Of a stretch of DNA of 35,276 nucleotides, positions 24,445-32,030 are shown in pieces. A program made the translations under genes and the position numbers. The DNA comes from Candidatus Melainabacteria bacterium (GTDB lineage Bacteria; Cyanobacteriota; Vampirovibrionia; Vampirovibrionales; Vampirovibrionaceae), in assembly GCA_902168245.1 (NCBI GenBank), contig CABHPA010000097.1, positions 1 through 35,276 of the forward strand, written 5' to 3'. The notes beneath the pieces are model-generated. The model saw only the letters and a program-made list of their open reading frames with translations. It ran no database searches and was not told where the DNA came from. Within the stretch, counting starts at the first letter, position 1, and every line of letters begins with the position of its first letter.

Positions 24445-25524
24445 CTATTCGGCTGGTTTGGGTCTGGCTGCCTCCTGCTCCAGCAAGGATTGTTTGCGCA
24501 CAATTCCCCAGCGATAGCCCCTTAGGCTTCTGTCTTTGGCGATGACCCGGTGACAGGGGACGATGATGGCGATGTGATTGGTGGCGCAGGCTTTAGCCAC
24601 TGCCCTGAATGCTTTGGGTTGCCCGATTTTGGCCGCCAGTTGGGTATAAGTAACGGTTTGACCGGGGGGAATGTCCTGCAAGGCTTGCCATACCCGGCGC
24701 TGAAAGGCTGTGCCCCGGATATCCAGCGGAAGGCTCAGGCTGCGGCCCGGTTGCTCGATACAGGCCAGCACCTCGGACACCCAGGCGGAGAATGCCTCTC
24801 CTCCCTCTTGCAGGCGCGCTTTTGGAAAACGCGCCCGGAGGCGTTCGATCAGTATGGTGGGGTTGTCATCCAAGTCGATTCCGCAAATGCCTTTTGGAGT
24901 GGCCGCAATCAGTACCGGGCCTAAAAATGAAACGGCCAACGCGTAGGTGACGGTAATTCCTGCCCCGCCTGAACGGTATTCGGTGGGTTTCATGCCCAGT
25001 AAGCGATCGGCGTTTTCGTATAGGCGGCTGCTGGTGTTGAATCCGGCCTCATAAATCGCCTCGGTTACGGATGTACTTTGTTGCAGGTTGGCTTGCAACC
25101 TTTGTCGGCGGTATTCAGCCCCGTATTGCCTGGGAGAAACACCGATGACGGCCTTGAACAACCGCTGGAAGTAAGACGGGCTCATGCCCGCTGCCTGCGA
25201 CAGTTGTTTCAGGTCTGGCATATCCTTGCTCTGGTGAATCTTGTGGCAAGCTTGCTCAATCAGCGGAAGATGGCTATCCTGCCCTGGTTCCGCATCGGGA
25301 CGGCAACGTTTGCAGGGTCGGTAACCTGCCTGCTGGGCCTGTTTGGGCGTATTAAAAAACGAGACATTGCTGCGGTTGGGTTGCCGAGAAGCACAGCCCG
25401 GCCTGCAATAAACGCCTGTGGATCTCACAGCATACACAAAGTCCGGCGCATCGGCATGTTTTTGCCTGGCAATTACTTGTCGCCAGCGGGTTTCGTCCGG
25501 GCTTGGGCGGTCATCATCGGGCAT
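24445..25524 (-). CDS. ada: Bifunctional DNA repair methyltransferase / transcription activator Ada
   Basis: 359 residues, full-length Ada. The N-terminal zinc domain (about 10-80) has the four ligands C40, C44, C71 and C74 (YCRPGC, CKRC); the first is the residue that takes methyl from DNA phosphotriesters in E. coli (C38). An AraC-type helix-turn-helix region spans about 88-185. The C-terminal O6-methylguanine methyltransferase (about 190-350) carries the suicide cysteine in PCHRV (C324). The methylated protein is expected to activate its own and other repair genes. It is followed on the other side by TMEM175 and DUF5996 genes on the same strand, 108 bases upstream of its ATG; a shared transcript is possible. 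No clear Ada box is visible. Confidence 0.95.
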   Translation of the reverse strand: MPDDDRPSPDETRWRQVIARQKHADAPDFVYAVRSTGVYCRPGCASRQPNRSNVSFFNTPKQAQQAGYRPCKRCRPDAEPGQDSHLPLIEQACHKIHQSKDMPDLKQLSQAAGMSPSYFQRLFKAVIGVSPRQYGAEYRRQRLQANLQQSTSVTEAIYEAGFNTSSRLYENADRLLGMKPTEYRSGGAGITVTYALAVSFLGPVLIAATPKGICGIDLDDNPTILIERLRARFPKARLQEGGEAFSAWVSEVLACIEQPGRSLSLPLDIRGTAFQRRVWQALQDIPPGQTVTYTQLAAKIGQPKAFRAVAKACATNHIAIIVPCHRVIAKDRSLRGYRWGIVRKQSLLEQEAARPKPAE

Positions 25525-25632
25525 GGGATACCTGTGGGTTCGGTTGGGGCTACTGAGTTTTTATATAAAGCAGAGCGTAGCCGCTTTTGCCTGACGCCCG
25601 CACTCCGTTTCTTGCGATCTGATTTTTAGGGC

Positions 25633-26325
25633 TTAACGGCTGGGGTGTTCCTGAGGAGGGTTGAGGGGTTCGCTTAGTGGCGGCAAATACATGGGCCGGT
25701 TGGGGCTGGGAATCAGGAAAAACACGATGGCCAGCGTATTAATGGCCAGGCTGACCGGATACCAGGCAAAGGTGACGATAAAGGCGGCCCCGAACAGCAC
25801 TGGCCCCAGCAGATAACCACGGGTCATGTCCTGAATCGCCTCCGGGTTGCATTGTTCGTTGATGAGCCCTTTTTTAAGCGCATAGAGCCATATGGCGTTG
25901 AACATAAGCCCCATGCCGAGCAAGGTTCCATTATAGAAAGCCGTTGCGATAACCTGGTTGCCGCCCTCGTTTAAAAATTGCCCCAGAATGGAGGTGGAAA
26001 AGGGCATGAGCGTGATAAACATCAGGAACAAGATGTTGATCAGCAAAAAAATATGGTTGGAGCGCCGGATAAAACGGAACATTTCGTGGTGGTTGGCCCA
26101 AGTAATGCCAAGAACAATAAAGCTGAGCAGGAAACTAAGGTAATGAGGCCACATGCGGATCAGGCTTTTCAGCAGGGAATCGTTGAGTGGGTCTGCTAGC
26201 TTGGGGACGGTCAGGTTTAATACCAGCAAGGTAATGGCGATGGCGAAGATTCCGTCGCTGAAGGCTTCCAGGCGCTGTGTGCCTTCTGTCGTCCTTAAAG
26301 GTTGTAAGTGGTTGTTTTGGGACAT
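25633..26325 (-). CDS. TMEM175-family potassium channel-like membrane protein (DUF1211)
   Basis: 230 residues from the ATG at 26323-26325 (GGAA about 9 bases upstream); the frame continues to 26388, but that start would overlap the upstream gene and has no ribosome binding site. The first helix has the hallmark RLEAFSDGIFAIAITLLVLN, with the FSD motif of TMEM175 proteins. About six membrane helices follow. Bacterial TMEM175 proteins form tetrameric potassium-permeable channels. The 20-base gap to the upstream DUF5996 gene suggests one transcript. Physiological role here is unknown. Confidence 0.9.
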   Translation of the reverse strand: MSQNNHLQPLRTTEGTQRLEAFSDGIFAIAITLLVLNLTVPKLADPLNDSLLKSLIRMWPHYLSFLLSFIVLGITWANHHEMFRFIRRSNHIFLLINILFLMFITLMPFSTSILGQFLNEGGNQVIATAFYNGTLLGMGLMFNAIWLYALKKGLINEQCNPEAIQDMTRGYLLGPVLFGAAFIVTFAWYPVSLAINTLAIVFFLIPSPNRPMYLPPLSEPLNPPQEHPSR

Positions 26326-26345
26326 CGCTAGGTTCCGGTCGGGTT

Positions 26346-27323
26346 TTAAATGTCGTCGCTGTCCGCTTCCAATGCGCTGCGGGGCCATTGACCCAGGTTG
26401 GCTGCCGCCTCGTAGGTGCTTTGCAAAAAGCGCAACAGGACGCCAGCCGGATCATTATAGGCGCGAAGCGCCTCGTAAGGCAAAATAAACTCTCCGAGCG
26501 CGCCATGGAAATAGGCTTCCGGCGGCTCTATCGGGGCATCCTCAAATCCGGCGGGGGTGGGATAGGCATAGGCGTAAAACAATGGCTCCGGCAGGATCGG
26601 GCCTCCGGGCCAAAAGCCGCAACTGCTCACCTCGTGGGAATAGGCGGTGCGCACCACTCGATCGGGAATATGGGGTACGCTGGCATGTGGTGGCGCCATT
26701 CGGCCTGAAAACCGGGTGACGGCAAAGTCAAAGCCTCCCCAAAAAAGATGGGCCGGGCTAACTTTGCCGGTAAAACGCGCCCGGAATTTTGTGAACACCT
26801 GTTCCGCCTGCAACAGGATTTGCCAGTACCGTGCGGCATATTCCAGCTGGTAGGCGCTATGCTCCTCGTCTTGCGTAAAGGGGATGGGATCGGGTATTTC
26901 GGACGGCATGGGATGGATGTGAACCGGCATGCCCAGTTGTTCCAGGCTGTTCATTACCTGTCGGTAGAACTCGGCAACTGTTATGGGGTGTAAGCCGATG
27001 CTTTGTTGCTGTCCATCGCTGCTTTGCAAGTGCAACCGATGGCTCAGGAAGTCGAAATCAATTTGCAGCATCCGGCTGCCGTAAGGCATGGGAGAAGTGG
27101 TAAGCCCTCGACAAGTGGGGTACAGGGTTACGTGCCACCAGTGGTTGGTTCGCGTGGCCAGGGCGAGCCGGATTTTGCCGATGATTTGCATCCATAATTG
27201 CAAGGTGGCGGCGGTTTGGCGCCATTCATCCCAGGGGAGCGGCGGCCAGTTCGCTTCGGTGGCTGAATCAACGCACTGCCCCGTTTGCGTAAGGGCATGG
27301 CCCGTCTGTGGAATGGACGCCAT
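26346..27323 (-). CDS. DUF5996 family protein
   Basis: 325 residues. The N-terminal core WPPLPWDEWRQTAATLQLWM, then QIIGKIRLALATRTNHWWHV and RGLTTSPMPYGSRMLQIDFD, is the pattern I recall for DUF5996, a soluble family without assigned function. The conserved C-terminal parts HLFWGGFDFAVTRFSGR and SHEVSSCGFWPGG are also present. The length is usual. A purine-rich AGAGGGGGG site precedes the ATG. First gene of a likely operon with the TMEM175-type channel. Confidence 0.85.
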   Translation of the reverse strand: MASIPQTGHALTQTGQCVDSATEANWPPLPWDEWRQTAATLQLWMQIIGKIRLALATRTNHWWHVTLYPTCRGLTTSPMPYGSRMLQIDFDFLSHRLHLQSSDGQQQSIGLHPITVAEFYRQVMNSLEQLGMPVHIHPMPSEIPDPIPFTQDEEHSAYQLEYAARYWQILLQAEQVFTKFRARFTGKVSPAHLFWGGFDFAVTRFSGRMAPPHASVPHIPDRVVRTAYSHEVSSCGFWPGGPILPEPLFYAYAYPTPAGFEDAPIEPPEAYFHGALGEFILPYEALRAYNDPAGVLLRFLQSTYEAAANLGQWPRSALEADSDDI

Positions 27324-27388
27324 AAAATCCCCCTCTCTGCTGATTGGCGGTTCTGCGGTAGGGCTGTGTAACAGAAATGGATGTGAGG

Positions 27389-27416
27389 ATTATACTGCTT
27401 GTGGTGTCGCCTGAAA
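27389..27416 (-). promoter_or_regulatory. Candidate promoter of the DUF5996-TMEM175 transcript
   Basis: On the minus strand: TTTCAG (27411-27416), 16-base spacer, perfect TATAAT (27389-27394). The start would be near 27382, about 60 bases before the DUF5996 ATG. Confidence 0.45.
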
Positions 27417-27442
27417 TACTGCCCCAGTGGGCTATCTGCTGA

Positions 27443-27456
27443 TATCTCAGGAGATA
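27443..27456. promoter_or_regulatory. Short palindrome upstream of the DUF5996 promoter
   Basis: TATCTC-AG-GAGATA is a perfect 14-base palindrome, 27 bases upstream of the -35 box of the DUF5996 promoter. The rest of the 344-base gap (27324-27667) holds a GTTGCT / AGCAAC inverted repeat (27624-27643) before the next gene and nothing else I can identify. Confidence 0.3.
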
Positions 27457-27667
27457 GGGGGAACGCTTCGGGGAATGTTCCTGCTTCCTGATAAATCATT
27501 TGGCGTTCAGGCTATTAAACCTGTAGAGCCGGGTTGCAATTGCCCAACGCCTTGCTCGACGAATCCGTCCTGTTTGTGTGAAAATCCATATTTGGGATTT
27601 CTTCTTGTTCATCATCTTTAAAGGTTGCTTTAAAACCAGCAACTTCAGTGTAAAAGGTAAAACCAAT

Positions 27668-28270
27668 ATGAATATTTCTTCGGTTCTTTTTACAGGCCGT
27701 TATAATTCTCCTAGAGCTGCCGCGCGTTCTCAGGATTCGTCTGATGAGGAACGCTCGTCCAGCCCGATGCAAGGGGAATCTGCTGATACGTTATCGATCA
27801 GGGGCGCTCAAAAAAAGCCTGAAACATTTGAGGCCTATGAGCAGGCTGATGTTGAGGAAGAGTCGCCGTTTGCTTTTTCCGCGCCTTCACCGCCACCTTC
27901 AAATGACCAGCCTGTTCAGGTGCCGGAGCCAGTGCTTTTTGCCGAACCTGAGCGTCCTAGATATAACCCTAATAAAAAACCCCTATCCTTTGCGGAGCAG
28001 TTAAGACAGCAAAGAGCTGAGGAAGAAGCCCTGGATCAACTTGCCAATACGTCCCTGGGCGGGAGCAAAGCGCGTAAGCAGGATTCTTCAGGGCGTAAGG
28101 AGCGAAAGGCTGCAGCCCCTTATCGAAAACACGCAGGTCTGAAGCCATCGAAACTTAATCCGGAGCAATCGCCAGAGCCGTCTACTTCTGCTGCTCCTGC
28201 GTCTGATAATTCTACCCACAGCCATACTGCGTTTTCATTGCCATTTGCAATATTTTCGAAGCAGCCTTGA
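27668..28270 (+). CDS. Disordered proline-rich protein with an N-terminal F-x-G box
   Basis: 200 residues from the ATG at 27668 (MNISSVLFTGRYNSPRAAAR), with AAAGG about 11 bases upstream; the frame extends 30 codons further but those lack a ribosome binding site. The sequence is low-complexity and mostly Ser, Pro, Glu, Gln and Ala, with several acidic and basic blocks (DSSDEERSSS, RQQRAEEEALDQ, SSGRKERKAAAPYRK). There is no membrane helix or enzyme motif; intrinsic disorder is likely. The start SSVLFTGRY resembles the F-x-G box of P1-P3. It is convergent with the calpain-like protease gene. Function unknown. Confidence 0.6.
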   Translation: MNISSVLFTGRYNSPRAAARSQDSSDEERSSSPMQGESADTLSIRGAQKKPETFEAYEQADVEEESPFAFSAPSPPPSNDQPVQVPEPVLFAEPERPRYNPNKKPLSFAEQLRQQRAEEEALDQLANTSLGGSKARKQDSSGRKERKAAAPYRKHAGLKPSKLNPEQSPEPSTSAAPASDNSTHSHTAFSLPFAIFSKQP

Positions 28271-28290
28271 GTCGGATTTAGATCAAGGCT
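28263..28290 (+). terminator. Weak terminator-like hairpin at the end of the disordered-protein gene
   Basis: AGCCTTGA (28263-28270, containing the stop codon) pairs with TCAAGGCT (28283-28290), 12-base loop. There is no proper T run after it, but an A/T-only stem (GAAAAAAT / ATTTTTTC, 28304-28323) follows. Confidence 0.35.
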
Positions 28291-28323
28291 TTGGCATGCG
28301 TTTGAAAAAATAGAGATTTTTTC

Positions 28324-28660
28324 ATGAGTACTTTGTGGAAGCTTTTTGTAGAAAGCGGCAAGCGGCCTTTTTTGGCTGGATTGAAATAAACGGAGTGCAA
28401 GCTGGATGCCCAATTTTCTGACAGATTATGGCAGCGAAGCAAGAACTTAATTTAGATAGATAACGCATTGCAGCAATACCAGTAAGGTAAGCGATGCTAT
28501 CGGGCAATTGGCATTTGTCTTCTCGAGCTAGCGTAACGAAAAACGCTCACGCTCTGTATTTGGCAGATTCTGGCCTGGAAAAACGCCGGATTCTGGATTT
28601 TGTACTCTCGACCTACACTATGAAGGCCGCAGATCAATTCCGTCTAAAAATCTGAAACCG
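28324..28660. other. Non-coding stretch between two convergent accessory genes
   Basis: No gene I can support in about 340 bases. An ATG at 28324 gives only 21 codons without a ribosome binding site. A small AGCGT / ACGCT hairpin lies at 28530-28547. Composition is mixed, and it may be decayed sequence. Confidence 0.4.
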
Positions 28661-29794
28661 CTATAACTTTGGAAGCTTTACGCCTTCGATGCTCTGGAAC
28701 AAATGAGGTAAGGCTTCATAATCCAGGACGTATCTTTTGTTTTTTGTATCGTGCGGATCGATAATGGTTACGGTCTTGCTTTCTGCATCGGGCAAAAGTG
28801 TATAAGCGTGTTTAAGGGGAAGGCGGATGGTCTGGCCGGATTTCAACGTATAGGAAATAGCCTGGTCACTGCCGTTATGGAAGCTCGGTGTTCCGATTGT
28901 TAAAATATAGCTAAACTCTTTATCTTCGCTCATTTCTGTAAGCAATTCAGACACATTCTTACCCTTGAGGGAACGGCTCACTTTTTCGCCCCCAATCATA
29001 TCCAACAATGCATTGGCAGGGTGACCGCCGCCGACCAGCTTGAAGGTGTGACCAGCGCCTCCGTTCGGATATGGGAGTGGCCTTTGCTGGTTTCGATAAT
29101 TGCGTACACCCTTTGCATAGGCTAGTTCCATTGCCTGAATTAGCCAGGGGGCTTTTGCGGGATTTTTACCCGCCCTGTTTTGTCCCAGTTCAGTTTCCTG
29201 CATTTCGGCGCTTAAGCCGGTTGGGAATTGGAAATGATAGGTGACGGCGCCATCATGCGAGATCTGTTTTTCCAATGTTGAGGAGCATAGCTTCGCGCGT
29301 CCTTGTGGACTCTGGAGTGCTGAATAAAGCGCGGCCAGCATGTAACAGTTTCCAGTATTACGTTGCTCAAAATGCAGACTAGGTGTCAATAGGGGGTGCA
29401 GAGATACGTTTTCCCGCTGGGGATTGAACACATTGGCAAAAGCAGCTAAAGACTGACTGGATTTACCGCCAGCCTTGGCAGGCGAGGCGCTGGTAGTGGT
29501 TGGGATGCCGAAGATGTCCTGAGCGCTTTGCCTGGCTTTTACTCCATGGGGAATCTTGAGAGCACCCCCGGCGGCCCCTGCATTCTCGATTCTGTCGAAT
29601 CTGTCTACTTCTTCTCTGCGAAGCCCGATTCGACGTTCCAGCCGGTCTGCAGGATCTCCATTGTTTTTGAATTGGCTCAATATTGATACGGCGTTTTTTG
29701 ATTGGGTGCGGGACAAGAATACTCTGGTCGGGGGAATTTTTATGCTGCTCAGCGAGGGCAGCACATTTTTGGTTAGAATCGGTGTAATACCCAT
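28661..29794 (-). CDS. Calpain-like (family C2) cysteine protease, candidate secreted effector
   Basis: 377 residues. The C-terminal 240 residues match the calpain protease core in order: Q144-x5-C150 in FEQRNTGNCYMLAALYSAL (calpain Q-x5-C with the nucleophile), PWLIQAMELAYAKGVRNY (calpain W..ALLEKAYAK), LVGGGHPANALLDMIGG (calpain L.GG...EAL.DLTGG), the catalytic His in LKHAYTLL (H329), and IIDPHD (D346) where calpains have the third residue in RNPWG, here Asp rather than Asn. Residues 1-140 are unlike any domain I know and may be a propeptide or delivery segment. No classical signal peptide. AAAGG lies about 9 bases before the ATG. Calpain folds are rare in bacteria and often act outside the producing cell; effector function is inference. 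Confidence 0.8.
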   Translation of the reverse strand: MGITPILTKNVLPSLSSIKIPPTRVFLSRTQSKNAVSILSQFKNNGDPADRLERRIGLRREEVDRFDRIENAGAAGGALKIPHGVKARQSAQDIFGIPTTTSASPAKAGGKSSQSLAAFANVFNPQRENVSLHPLLTPSLHFEQRNTGNCYMLAALYSALQSPQGRAKLCSSTLEKQISHDGAVTYHFQFPTGLSAEMQETELGQNRAGKNPAKAPWLIQAMELAYAKGVRNYRNQQRPLPYPNGGAGHTFKLVGGGHPANALLDMIGGEKVSRSLKGKNVSELLTEMSEDKEFSYILTIGTPSFHNGSDQAISYTLKSGQTIRLPLKHAYTLLPDAESKTVTIIDPHDTKNKRYVLDYEALPHLFQSIEGVKLPKL

Positions 29795-29880
29795 ACAGGG
29801 GTACCTTTTTGTTTATTACAGCTATACTATAGAAACTGGTGATGAAAAAAATGTGCCTGACGTTTTTGCAAGACCGTCAA

Positions 29881-29915
29881 TAGAGTTTTTACGGCTACAG
29901 CCACCCAAAACTCTA
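29881..29915. repeat. Nested inverted repeat upstream of the protease gene
   Basis: TAGAGTTTT (29881-29889) pairs with AAAACTCTA (29907-29915); inside it GGCT and AGCC form a second small stem. Total span 35 bases, between the protease gene and the terminator at 30168. It could be an operator, a leader hairpin or a recombination site. Confidence 0.45.
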
Positions 29916-30003
29916 ATTTTGTCAATATTAACACACAAGAATAGGCCGGCTTACAAGGGGTGTTTTTGTTACAACTTATCCTCAACTGCACCATTTGTGT
30001 ACC

Positions 30004-30151
30004 ATGGAGCATTTTTATCTTTTGCCTGAAACCCCTTGGGAGAGAGTGGTGGCAGATAATAGCCGCAGTTCGAACTGAAAACTATAATGAGGTAATCGAA
30101 CTGGCAGCGTATATACGTCAGGCATCTTTGTCTTTTACCCAAGCCGTTTAA
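30004..30151 (+). pseudogene. Possible remnant of a small gene split over two frames
   Basis: The ATG at 30004 opens MEHFYLLPETPWERVVADNS and stops after 24 codons. Another frame continues with ENYNEVIELAAYIRQASLSF and a stop just before the terminator at 30168. A single-base change around 30080 would join them into a protein of about 49 residues. The nearby strong terminator suggests something plus-strand was once transcribed here. Weak evidence. Confidence 0.25.
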
Positions 30152-30167
30152 AAAGGATTGCTTCAGG

Positions 30168-30196
30168 AAAAGCCCGGTTTAAGGCCGGGCTTTTTT
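30168..30196 (+). terminator. Strong Rho-independent terminator
   Basis: AAAAGCCCGG (30168-30177) pairs with CCGGGCTTTT (30185-30194), 7-base loop, then T. It insulates the mobile module from the upstream region; no intact plus-strand gene ends just before it. Confidence 0.85.
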
Positions 30197-30273
30197 CATT
30201 TTGTGACGTTTGCTAGGGGGGTGGGCTTTGAGCGATTACAATAAAACCGAAGGCAGTAAATCATGAAAAGCCC

Positions 30274-31458
30274 ATGATAGAGCAAGATGAAACCCAAAAG
30301 ACTCTTGAAGCAAAGCCAGCCTCCTATGTATTGGCAAGTAAGCCTATTTCCGAACTGCAAGGCTTGAATGAGATCAGGTTTGCCGTTTGGGAAATGCTGG
30401 ATAGTTGCTACCCTTGGAGTGAAGACACCCCAAAATTTCAAGAGCGGCCCTCGTTTTGCCTAACGGCTGAGCAAAGAAACGAGTTTATCAGGCTACAAAT
30501 AAATGCCCATAATCGAAATAGCCCACTGATTTGGCGTGAAAGCATGGTATTAGAGTCAGATCAGTCTAATGAGTGGGTAGAAGGCAAGATCGGACAGATT
30601 GAAAAGGCTTTCCTGAACAAAGATGAACTTGCGACAATAGAAAATCTCTGTACGCCCTATGCAGGCGGTAAAAAATGGCCTTTAAGAGGACGGTTTGCCC
30701 GTTGGCAATTGTATGCCCAGCTTTTTAAGCTACTAATGATGAAGCCTCCTGCTTCTTTCCAGAAAGATGAAGTCATATTGCCTGTTAGTGATTTGCTTCA
30801 AGTGGCGGCTCAGCTTGGAAAACAGATTGGAGCGCCTCTTAGGGAGGTTGCGGAGTTTGCCCAGAAAAGGGTAGAAACTTGCCTCTATGGTAGGCCTCTA
30901 ACGCCTCAAGAGCGAACGCTTAAAGCAAAACAGCAGGCACAACAATGGGAACAAAATCGCCAACAGTATGAGCTTCAGCGGTATGGTCAAGTTCTGGATC
31001 CGGTTAGGCGGAAGCAAGCCCTACGGAACGAAGAACTTGAACGCGCGGAAAAGGCAGCCCATGAAGCAAAGTTGAGGGCTTTGGATGCGGAGCGTATAGA
31101 GGCGCTTGAGCGGGCAAAGGGGCCACTTGAAAGAACCCAAATGCTGAAAGATAAAAACAGGCTCCTATTGACCGAAATGCGAAAAGAGCAGGCTGAATCA
31201 ATACTGAAAAAGGCAGCGGTGCGCCAAAAGGCTTTGAATCCGGGCGAGAATAGAACTTTGGAAGCGTTAAGGAAAGTCTATCCTGAAGGTTTTACGGTTC
31301 ATGAGCTTTCTCCCAGAACGAAAAAAGATGATTTAGCGGAAGAAACACCTTCTGGTTCATTGGGGGCTTGGCTTAAAAGCCTGGAAAGAAAAGGTTTGGT
31401 TCGGGCAAATACTGAAAGACCCAAAAAATGGTTTTTTGTTAAAGATTATAAAGCTTAG
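30274..31458 (+). CDS. Hypothetical protein with a coiled coil and a C-terminal winged-helix-like domain
   Basis: 394 residues. Residues 1-210 are globular and unrecognised (for example GGKKWPLRGRFARWQLYAQL). Residues about 210-325 form a long, charged coiled coil rich in Gln, Arg, Glu and Ala. The last 70 residues (TLEALRKVYPEGFTVHELSP, then GSLGAWLKSLERKGLVRA) look like a winged helix that could bind DNA. The ribosome binding site is weak (GAAAAGCCC before the ATG). It heads a run of plus-strand genes with a replication protein, so a role in element replication, partition or regulation is plausible but not shown. Confidence 0.75.
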   Translation: MIEQDETQKTLEAKPASYVLASKPISELQGLNEIRFAVWEMLDSCYPWSEDTPKFQERPSFCLTAEQRNEFIRLQINAHNRNSPLIWRESMVLESDQSNEWVEGKIGQIEKAFLNKDELATIENLCTPYAGGKKWPLRGRFARWQLYAQLFKLLMMKPPASFQKDEVILPVSDLLQVAAQLGKQIGAPLREVAEFAQKRVETCLYGRPLTPQERTLKAKQQAQQWEQNRQQYELQRYGQVLDPVRRKQALRNEELERAEKAAHEAKLRALDAERIEALERAKGPLERTQMLKDKNRLLLTEMRKEQAESILKKAAVRQKALNPGENRTLEALRKVYPEGFTVHELSPRTKKDDLAEETPSGSLGAWLKSLERKGLVRANTERPKKWFFVKDYKA

Positions 31459-31566
31459 AAATTCTTATTTTAGCCTCTAATACTTGTACCAATGGGCTTT
31501 CAAGCTCTTTTATTCCTGAACTCTTATATAAGACACTAAGAATTCCCGATCCTGAATCATTGGGGT

Positions 31567-31725
31567 ATGCAAGATTTAACGCTTACCCCAATTGTCGATA
31601 GCCTCTCATCTCTGTATGAGGGTGAATCGCTGGATGCTTCGGAAATGCTGATGGCGGCAAGACGGCTAACCGACTTTGTCAGCTTGCTAGTGGAAATCGA
31701 AGTTGAAAGGCAGGGGGAACCATGA
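31567..31725 (+). CDS. Hypothetical 52-residue protein
   Basis: Starts MQDLTLTPIVDSLSSLYEGE and is acidic and helical (ASEMLMAARRLTDFVSLLVE). The first in-frame ATG follows an upstream TAA; the ribosome binding site is poor (a run of G just before the ATG). Its TGA overlaps an ATG (ATGA at 31722-31725) that begins the SpoVG-family gene, the typical sign of a coupled pair, which is the main reason to accept it. I do not recognise a family. Confidence 0.5.
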   Translation: MQDLTLTPIVDSLSSLYEGESLDASEMLMAARRLTDFVSLLVEIEVERQGEP

Positions 31726-32030
31726 CGCTATTCAGCGGGTGAAGTGCATATCACTTTGATTAAGCCATCGGGCGGGCTAATCGCCATGGCCAGGGTGGTT
31801 CTGAATGATGCCTTGGTGTTAGACGGCATCGGTGTTCATATCAAGTTGAGCGGCGGCTATCGGTTGACCTACCAAGCCGAAGCTTGCCCAATGGCGTAAA
31901 GAAGACCCTATTCCACCCCATTAAAACCGGCTTGAGTGAGGCTATTGAAAAAGCCATTTTCCAGAAAGTTGCCACTATTCAGAAGGATGTAGAGCAGAAT
32001 GATCGACACTATCCGCCTGATATTGGATGA
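31722..32030 (+). pseudogene. spoVG: SpoVG-family gene interrupted by two compensating frame changes
   Basis: SpoVG proteins are small nucleic-acid-binding regulators, also common on phages and plasmids. Three pieces in two frames together spell the family: MTLFSG from the ATG at 31722; then, one base out of frame from about 31741, EVHITLIKPSGGLIAMARVV followed by LNDALVLDGIGVHIKLSGGY and RLTYQAE; then, back in the first frame from 31884, LPNGVKKTLFHPIKTGLSEA and IEKAIFQKVATIQKDVEQN, ending at the TGA at 32028-32030. So one extra base near 31738 and one missing base near 31882 break the gene. A GTG at 31744 could start the middle piece. The last codons overlap the replication gene start. Confidence 0.75.

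Larger units (their letters stand above)
29795..30273. other. Long intergenic region before the mobile module
   Basis: 479 bases. It contains the nested inverted repeat (29881-29915), a region with short coding-like fragments in two frames (30004-30151), and a terminator (30168-30196). A perfect TTGACA on the minus strand (29920-29925) has no matching -10. No tRNA gene is visible. Confidence 0.5.

Noticed and set aside
28324-28389. 21-codon frame MSTLWKLFVESGKRPFLAGL
   Set aside because: Too short, no ribosome binding site, no context suggesting translation.
29920-29925. Perfect TTGACA (-) as promoter of the protease gene
   Set aside because: The sequence 16-18 bases downstream has no resemblance to a -10 box.
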